From positions 39,947 through 103,946 of the IMG/VR virus record IMGVR_UViG_3300032116_021241: a stretch of 64,000 nt of DNA; one strand, 5' to 3'. The position numbers and the translations under genes were made by a program. Positions within the stretch are counted from its first letter, which is position 1. The number at the start of each line of letters is the position of its first letter. The notes below the pieces were generated by a model. It ran no database searches and was not told where the DNA came from. It worked only from the letters and a program-made list of their open reading frames with translations. Of this stretch, positions 58,592 through 64,000 are shown piece after piece. The DNA comes from a virus.

Positions 58592-61500
58592 TAAAATTGC
58601 ACACATAGCTGATCTACATATTAGATTCGGTTCAAGACATCAAGAATATAAAACTGTATTTAACAGACTTATAAAAGATTTAAAAAATGAACAACCAAGA
58701 AGAATAGTTGTTGCTGGAGATATTTTTCACCTGAAAATAAATATGTCTCCAACGTCTATTGATATTGCCGGTAATTTATTGAGGGCCTTATCCAAAATAG
58801 CACCAGTTGATTTGATTATTGGAAATCACGATTTTAATCAACAAGATTTAACTCAGGGCGATGCAATTTCTCCATTAATTGATTTATTAGAGAATGGTTT
58901 TATTGTCACAAAAGAAAATCCAGAATTGATAATTCCCAAGGATGGCAATGGTGTATACTTTTTCAAGGATTCTGGTTTATATGAAATTGAAGAAGATATT
59001 ATTTATGGTGTTTATTCTTTATTAGATAACGAGATATTAACTTTAACTGAAAAAGAAAAAAACAAAAAATATATAGCTCTTTACCACGGTCCTGTTTATG
59101 GATGCGTAAATGACAATGGATATCAACTGAAGGGTGATGAATTAATGAAAATTACAGCCTTTAACAATTTTGACATTGTTATACTCGGTGATATACACGA
59201 ACACCAATCATTTGAAAGAAAAAATGGAGATACTGCAGCTTATTCCGGCAGTTTAATTCAACAAAATTTCGGTGAGTCAATTGAAAAAGGATATTTGATT
59301 TGGGACTTAAATTCAAATGAATTTGAGAGAAAACATATCCCAAATGATTATGGGTATTGTAAGTTAAATATCACTAAAGGTGAAATTGTTGAAGAAAGAT
59401 TACAGGATTTAAAGTTTTCTTTAGATAAGAAAAAAACTAGAGTTTATATCGAGATTGAGGATGATGCTGAAAACGAAAATGTTGAAAAGAAGTCACAAGT
59501 AAGAAAATGGATTAAAGACATTCATGGCTGCGAAAATGTAACCGTTGAATTTAAACCCATTATCAAGGATAAGGTTTTAGAATCAGATGAGGATGATTTT
59601 TCTTATGAAAATTCCGAAAGCTTTGAGAAGCTTTTGATTGATTATTTAAATCAAAATTCTTACGAAAATATTCAGGATGTTATTGAATTGAGCAAGGAAA
59701 TTGATTCTAAAATAAATTTAGAATCGAATGATAAGAAGGGTATTGAATGGGATTTGAATAAAATGGAAACCTTTAATATTTTTTCTCATCCAGCACAAAC
59801 AAATGAATTTGATTTTGACAAATTAAATGGAATCACCGGTATATTTGGAAAAAACTACTCAGGAAAATCCAATTTAATAAAAGCTTTAGTGTGGGGATTA
59901 TATGAAAAGATTTTGGGAGGAGGAGATAATCACAAGGTTGTTAATCTTTACACAGGTGTTAACAAGTCTTGGGTGAGAATTTACATTACAATAGCAGGTA
60001 TTAAATATAGAATTGAAAGAGGTATAACTGTTTCATCCAAAAGAGATGGAACAACCAAAGCTGCATATTCTGTCAAATATGAATATTTATCTCACGATGA
60101 AGATGGTGAAGAAATTTGGATCAATGAAGATTCTGATCGTGCTGCTAAAGAGAAAAAAGAGTTTAAAAAACTAATAATTGATAGTATAGGAACTTTCGAT
60201 GATTTTACAAAAATATCACTTCAGACACAAGGTGGAAAAGATGATTATTTAAGTTTACAACAACAACCAAAGAATGATTTGATAAGAAAGTTTTTTGGTT
60301 TGGAGGTTTTTGACATCAAATATGAATTCGCTAATAAAATTTTTAATCAAATAAAGTCTGTACAAAAACAACTTGGAGACCCATCTGAAATCGAAAAACA
60401 GATTGAAGAATTGAAGGATAAAAATTCTAATGATAAAATACATCTTGACTCTCTACAAAAGGATAAAGATGAAAATGATGAACAGATAGAAATTCACAAT
60501 TCTGAAATTTTAGAACTCACAAAAAAAATATTGCAATTAGAAGAAACTACTGAAAAAAATATAACTGAAGTAGAACAAAAAATAGAGAAAAATAATTCAG
60601 AAATTAATAAATTTTCTGAAAATATAAATTCATTATCTGATTGGACATCTAAAAACTTTCTTAAGGAAACACCTCAAGAAATTGCTGGATTAAAATCAAA
60701 TGACCTAGAAAATAAAATAGAGTCTATAAAAACACGATTCCAAAAAAATAAAAATTTATATCTTGAATTTGAGAAATGGATTAAGGAAAATCCTAAACTT
60801 ACTGTTGAGGAATCAAAACCATATGAAGATGAATTAGATTCTAAACGAAAAGATAAATTAAATTTAGATAATGATCTAAAGGTTTCTAGAGGAGAAAAGT
60901 GCCCAACTTGTAAACAAACCACTAAACAAGCTAATCCAGAAGTTGAGCAAGAATGTATTGTGAAGATTTCTTCAATCACATCAGAAATAAACGGATTACA
61001 AGAAAAAATAAATTCGATAAAAAGTGCTTCTACTCATAATATAAATTTTGATGGTCAAAAAAATAAGTTAGACTCTCTTAAAATATCATTACAATCTGAT
61101 AAAAATGAAATGGATTCATTGAAAGTCAATTTAGAAAAATTGAAACAAGCCGAAACTGACATCTTGCATAATGAGGAGGTAAAAAATAAAAACAGAGATT
61201 TGGAGGATCAAAAAAATAAATTGAAGAGTTTTGAAGATAAAAATAAAGACCTCAAAGAACAAATTTCTAAAATAAAATCAAACGAAACCAAGATATCATC
61301 TAATAGTAAAATTGATAACAAAATTGAAGCTTTAAAACAAAGTATAAAAGAATACAAGATTGTTATTCATCAACTTGATAATAAAATAAAAGATTTTTCC
61401 GGTACAATAAAAGTTAATCAAAACAATATCGAAAACTTGATTGATAAATTAAATCAGATAAAAGAATCAGTTAGAATATATGCTAAATATTCTGTTTATT

Positions 61501-62015
61501 TACAGGCTGTTTCAAGAGATGGAATACCAGCTCAGATAATTAAAAAGAAACTTCCAATTGTTAATTATAGAATCAACTCAATTCTATCAAATATTGTTAA
61601 CTTCAGAATTGATATGTTCATTAAAAACAATGGAGATGTTCAAGAAATATTTTATTTCAGTCCAGACAAAATAGATTCGCTTCCTTTATCTATGGGTTCT
61701 GGATCTCAGAAATTTGTTGGTAGTATAGCAATTACCGATGCATTACACTCTGTAAGCTGTTTGATGAAACCAAGTCTAAGGATTATAGATGAAGGTTTTG
61801 GTACGCTTGATGAAGATAAGACAGCAGACATTGGAAAGGTCTTTTCTTATTTAAGTAACAGATATAAAAATATTCTTATAATAACTCATAGAACAGAAAT
61901 AAAAGATTTTGTAAATAACATTATACAAGTTACCAAATCTAATTCCGGGTTGATTAAAGAACAGGTTGAGGCCAATCCTGATGCAGGAATTTCACAGTTT
62001 TCTATAACTTCATAA
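58584..62015 (+). CDS. Fused Mre11-Rad50-type recombination nuclease (T4 gp47-gp46-like)
   Basis: 1143 residues in one frame. Residues 1-260 are a calcineurin-type nuclease: HIADLHIRFG (D10, H12), VVAGDIFHLK (D46), LIIGNHDFN (N81, H82), ALYHGPVYGC, ILGDIHEHQ, AYSGSLIQQ. Residues about 395-1143 are a Rad50/SbcC-type SMC ATPase: Walker A GKNYSGKS at 422-429, long coiled coils with a CPTC zinc hook near 772-775, signature LSMGSGSQKF near 1035 and Walker B LRIIDEGFGTLDEDKT near 1065. T4 encodes these as separate gp47 and gp46 in the same order. It resects DNA ends for recombination-dependent replication. Confidence 0.95.
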   Translation: MNNKIAHIADLHIRFGSRHQEYKTVFNRLIKDLKNEQPRRIVVAGDIFHLKINMSPTSIDIAGNLLRALSKIAPVDLIIGNHDFNQQDLTQGDAISPLIDLLENGFIVTKENPELIIPKDGNGVYFFKDSGLYEIEEDIIYGVYSLLDNEILTLTEKEKNKKYIALYHGPVYGCVNDNGYQLKGDELMKITAFNNFDIVILGDIHEHQSFERKNGDTAAYSGSLIQQNFGESIEKGYLIWDLNSNEFERKHIPNDYGYCKLNITKGEIVEERLQDLKFSLDKKKTRVYIEIEDDAENENVEKKSQVRKWIKDIHGCENVTVEFKPIIKDKVLESDEDDFSYENSESFEKLLIDYLNQNSYENIQDVIELSKEIDSKINLESNDKKGIEWDLNKMETFNIFSHPAQTNEFDFDKLNGITGIFGKNYSGKSNLIKALVWGLYEKILGGGDNHKVVNLYTGVNKSWVRIYITIAGIKYRIERGITVSSKRDGTTKAAYSVKYEYLSHDEDGEEIWINEDSDRAAKEKKEFKKLIIDSIGTFDDFTKISLQTQGGKDDYLSLQQQPKNDLIRKFFGLEVFDIKYEFANKIFNQIKSVQKQLGDPSEIEKQIEELKDKNSNDKIHLDSLQKDKDENDEQIEIHNSEILELTKKILQLEETTEKNITEVEQKIEKNNSEINKFSENINSLSDWTSKNFLKETPQEIAGLKSNDLENKIESIKTRFQKNKNLYLEFEKWIKENPKLTVEESKPYEDELDSKRKDKLNLDNDLKVSRGEKCPTCKQTTKQANPEVEQECIVKISSITSEINGLQEKINSIKSASTHNINFDGQKNKLDSLKISLQSDKNEMDSLKVNLEKLKQAETDILHNEEVKNKNRDLEDQKNKLKSFEDKNKDLKEQISKIKSNETKISSNSKIDNKIEALKQSIKEYKIVIHQLDNKIKDFSGTIKVNQNNIENLIDKLNQIKESVRIYAKYSVYLQAVSRDGIPAQIIKKKLPIVNYRINSILSNIVNFRIDMFIKNNGDVQEIFYFSPDKIDSLPLSMGSGSQKFVGSIAITDALHSVSCLMKPSLRIIDEGFGTLDEDKTADIGKVFSYLSNRYKNILIITHRTEIKDFVNNIIQVTKSNSGLIKEQVEANPDAGISQFSITS

Positions 62016-62017
62016 TA

Positions 62018-63433
62018 ATGGAAAAAACTAAAAACAAATATACAGAGGAACAATTATCATTTATCAATGCTAATATAAAATCAAATATTATTTTAAGAGC
62101 AACCGCAGGTTCGGGAAAAACCTTTTCAGCAGTCGAAAGAGTAAGGTATTTAATTTCACAAGGTGTAGATCCTTCAAAAATTTTATTTTTCTCTTACACT
62201 AAATCTGCTGTAGAAGAATTCAGATCAAGGCTTCAGAATGATGAAATTAAAATAACTACAATCCATGCTTTTTGCCAAGGAATGTTGTCAAAAATGAAAA
62301 AGTTTAAAAAGGTAGTAGAGATATATGAATTTATTTCTTGGTATAAAGAAAAAAATAGACCTAAGCCGAGTGCATCTAATGAGCTTAAAATTAAATTCTA
62401 TGAATTATTAAACGATATGTATGAGAATGCACAATACATAAGTGCTGAAATAACTTCATTCAAATTACAATCTGCAGAGGGCATTAAGTGTAAAAAACCA
62501 AATTTTATAGATGAATATAATAAATTCAAAAAGGAAACTAAAACCAGAGATTTTTCAGATATGTTGATTGAGATAAGGGATCTGTTAAAGGAAAATAAAT
62601 GGCTCGTGATGTTTAGGAATAAATATGATTATATTCTCATAGATGAATTTCAAGATACCTCTGCAATTCAAATGGATATATTACTAAAATTGAATGCAAA
62701 ATACTATACACTCATAGGAGATATAGGTCAATCTATTTTTGGTTATAGTGGTGCTAATGCTTTCAGGGTAATGGATATGTTGAAAAAAAGAAGACAGGTT
62801 GATGAAATGACACTTAGTATAAATTTCAGAAGTTCAATTTCAATTGTAGAAAATTCAAATAATTATTCGACATTAAAAGCTATACCATCTAAAACAGAAC
62901 AAGGTGTTGTTAATAAAAAAATTATGAAATTTGAAAATTTCATGAAAATGATAGATAATTACAGTGAGATTGTAATTTTGTGTAGAACTAATAATGTAAT
63001 CAAAGAAATAGAAAGGGAGTTTTTAGTTAAGAAATATCCCATGAATTATAAAAATTATTTTTCTGAATCTGAGATAGAGGGGATAAAAAAAGGTAATATA
63101 AGTGTAACTACACAAAATAAAATAACTTATGTTTTGCCGGTTTTTGGAAATGTAGAAAATATTATTAATTTTATAGAATCTAATAGAGAAAGTAGGAAAT
63201 TTTTATTGACTATACACAAATCTAAAGGGTTGGAATTTGATAATTGTGTAGTCGTCAATTGTTTTGCTCCAGATCTATTGGAATTTAACAACGTAAAAAA
63301 CCTAACAGACGAACAAAAGAAAAAATATTCTTTTGATCCTGATGATGAAGAAGATTTTGAATCAAAAAATGTTTTTTACGTTGCCATAACCAGACCAAAA
63401 AATTCTTTACACTTCATGGCATATAAAATCTAA
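62018..63433 (+). CDS. UvrD/Rep-type superfamily 1 helicase
   Basis: 471 residues, compact for the family. EEQLSFINANIKSNIILRAT with AGSGKT (about residues 10-35) is the Q motif and Walker A. ILFFSYTKSAVEEFRSRL is motif Ia, ITTIHAFCQGML Ib, and YDYILIDEFQDTSAIQMDIL (about 204-223) Walker B. LIGDIGQSIFGYSGAN is motif III, LSINFRSSISIVE IV, LTIHKSKGLEFDNCVVVN V, and VFYVAITRPKNSLHF VI. The 2B domain is mostly missing. It unwinds DNA 3' to 5', perhaps in recombination or fork restart with the SbcCD-like protein 2 bases upstream. Confidence 0.95.
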   Translation: MEKTKNKYTEEQLSFINANIKSNIILRATAGSGKTFSAVERVRYLISQGVDPSKILFFSYTKSAVEEFRSRLQNDEIKITTIHAFCQGMLSKMKKFKKVVEIYEFISWYKEKNRPKPSASNELKIKFYELLNDMYENAQYISAEITSFKLQSAEGIKCKKPNFIDEYNKFKKETKTRDFSDMLIEIRDLLKENKWLVMFRNKYDYILIDEFQDTSAIQMDILLKLNAKYYTLIGDIGQSIFGYSGANAFRVMDMLKKRRQVDEMTLSINFRSSISIVENSNNYSTLKAIPSKTEQGVVNKKIMKFENFMKMIDNYSEIVILCRTNNVIKEIEREFLVKKYPMNYKNYFSESEIEGIKKGNISVTTQNKITYVLPVFGNVENIINFIESNRESRKFLLTIHKSKGLEFDNCVVVNCFAPDLLEFNNVKNLTDEQKKKYSFDPDDEEDFESKNVFYVAITRPKNSLHFMAYKI

Positions 63434-63437
63434 TAAA

Positions 63438-63671
63438 ATGGAACACAAAGTCGAATTTAAAAATCTTATAGATAATTTTTTAGAGAAACATTCTCCATTC
63501 AAGATAAATGATTTGGTGTTTGTAAAATCTTTTGGACCTAGTAAAAGACCATATCAAGTTACTAAAGTTTCCGTTAGCGAAGATGGAGAAATTTACTATC
63601 AATTAACTTCTCCAAGAAGCCATTCTTCATTACCTAATAGATTCAAAATCAGTGATTTAGAAAGATTTTGA
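63438..63671 (+). CDS. Small hypothetical protein (SH3-like beta fold possible)
   Basis: 77 residues, not recognised. After an N-terminal helix it alternates short strands (INDLVFVKSFG, YQVTKVSVSEDGEIYYQLTS, NRFKISDLERF) in a pattern that resembles small SH3/KOW-like folds (a strand that begins NDLVFVK is typical). It lies 4 bases downstream of the helicase gene and may be co-expressed with it. No conserved residues allow a functional claim. Confidence 0.6.
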   Translation: MEHKVEFKNLIDNFLEKHSPFKINDLVFVKSFGPSKRPYQVTKVSVSEDGEIYYQLTSPRSHSSLPNRFKISDLERF

Positions 63672-63703
63672 TTATAGGAAAATCCTATTAAATATATTAG
63701 TTG

Positions 63704-63711
63704 TAACTTTG
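63704..63711 (+). promoter_or_regulatory. Possible -7 element before the last gene
   Basis: TAACTTTG matches TAnnTTTG and lies in the 87-base gap before the ATG at 63759, where a new transcript is likely. No TTG occurs 19-21 bases upstream, so the call is weak. A short hairpin (ATAGGA AAA TCCTAT, 63673-63687) sits between it and the previous stop. Confidence 0.3.
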
Positions 63712-63758
63712 GAAACGAGTATTTCGTTTAAATACAAAAAACTCCAAAAAACACCATC

Positions 63759-64000
63759 ATGTCTAAGAAATTGGATAAAAATGTTGATTCTGTTCCTGAC
63801 ACCATCTTTCAAGTTAAAGAAATGGGCAAGAGAATCAAATTTATATTAAAACAGGAAAATCTTTATCAGAACCGTGAAGATGTAAATGGTTATTTATGTG
63901 GAAAAATATCTGAGGACAATCCTGTTTTCAGTATTAAATTGAATGACCCATCTAAAATAAAATTTATTATAGATTTACTTACTAAAAAATACAATTACAT
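63759..64000 (+). CDS. Hypothetical protein (partial, 5' end only)
   Basis: The ATG at 63759 opens a frame that runs off the window. The first 80 or so residues begin MSKKLDKNVDSVPDTIFQVK and continue with KFILKQENLYQNREDVNGYL and a helix-rich DPSKIKFIIDLLTKKYN. No family is recognised and the C-terminus is unseen. The gap upstream (87 bases) suggests a separate promoter rather than read-through from the helicase operon. Confidence 0.6.
   Translation, partial: MSKKLDKNVDSVPDTIFQVKEMGKRIKFILKQENLYQNREDVNGYLCGKISEDNPVFSIKLNDPSKIKFIIDLLTKKYNY

Noticed and set aside
1-64000. tRNA or rRNA genes
   Set aside because: No stretch with cloverleaf-compatible GC-rich arms or rRNA-like conservation was recognised by eye; a dedicated scan would be needed to exclude a single AT-rich tRNA.

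Overview
The window is about 64 kb of very AT-rich DNA from a large, tailed, contractile (T4-like) bacteriophage that probably infects a Bacteroidota host, perhaps a flavobacterium. The phage assignment rests on a T4-type portal and large terminase lying side by side, a cluster of virion, tail-fibre and baseplate-like genes, a PhoH ATPase, a RuvC-like nuclease, a DnaG-like primase, a Mre11/Rad50 (gp47/gp46-type) protein and a compact UvrD-like helicase. The host assignment rests on two sigma factors that look like Bacteroidota RpoD, a Bacteroidota-style TTG-N20-TAnnTTTG promoter upstream of one of them, Bacteroidota-style topoisomerase I C-terminal repeats, and starts without Shine-Dalgarno sequences.

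Layout. (1) 1-16923, minus strand: one tightly packed run of 21 genes for glycan synthesis. It holds GDP-mannose 4,6-dehydratase, a GDP-L-fucose synthase cut by the window edge, a GDP-mannose 3,5-epimerase-like enzyme, a UDP-glucose/GDP-mannose dehydrogenase, an NAD synthetase, five SAM methyltransferases (three of FkbM type), a degenerate SDR protein and about ten glycosyltransferase-like proteins. Many genes overlap by ATGA. (2) 17004-23753, mostly plus strand: small virion or core-like proteins, including a very acidic protein with 33-bp tandem repeats, and a GT4-type glycosyltransferase. A PhoH gene and a zinc-ribbon gene sit between them on the minus strand. (3) 23795-31067, minus strand: DnaQ-like exonuclease, topoisomerase I, an AT-hook protein, two RpoD-like sigma factors, a UVR-motif protein and a histone-H1-like small protein. 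(4) 31073-50460, minus strand: portal and terminase, each split by an intein of a different homing-endonuclease class; a 2342-residue repeat fibre; a second fibre with an autoproteolytic C-terminus; and two large tail or baseplate-like proteins. (5) 50611-56923, plus strand: virion proteins with several internal paralogies, including a 97% identical tandem gene pair. (6) 56953-64000, plus strand: RuvC-like nuclease, primase, a fused Mre11-Rad50 protein, a UvrD-like helicase and two small genes, the last cut by the window edge.

Inferred logic: regions 3 and 6 run DNA metabolism and transcription takeover, regions 2, 4 and 5 build the particle, and region 1 makes and attaches decorated deoxy or epimerised sugars to an unknown target (virion fibres, host envelope or DNA). 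No tRNA, rRNA, CRISPR array or insertion sequence was recognised. No gene-free stretch exceeds 300 bases; the longest are 50461-50610 and 19137-19254, both divergent promoter regions.
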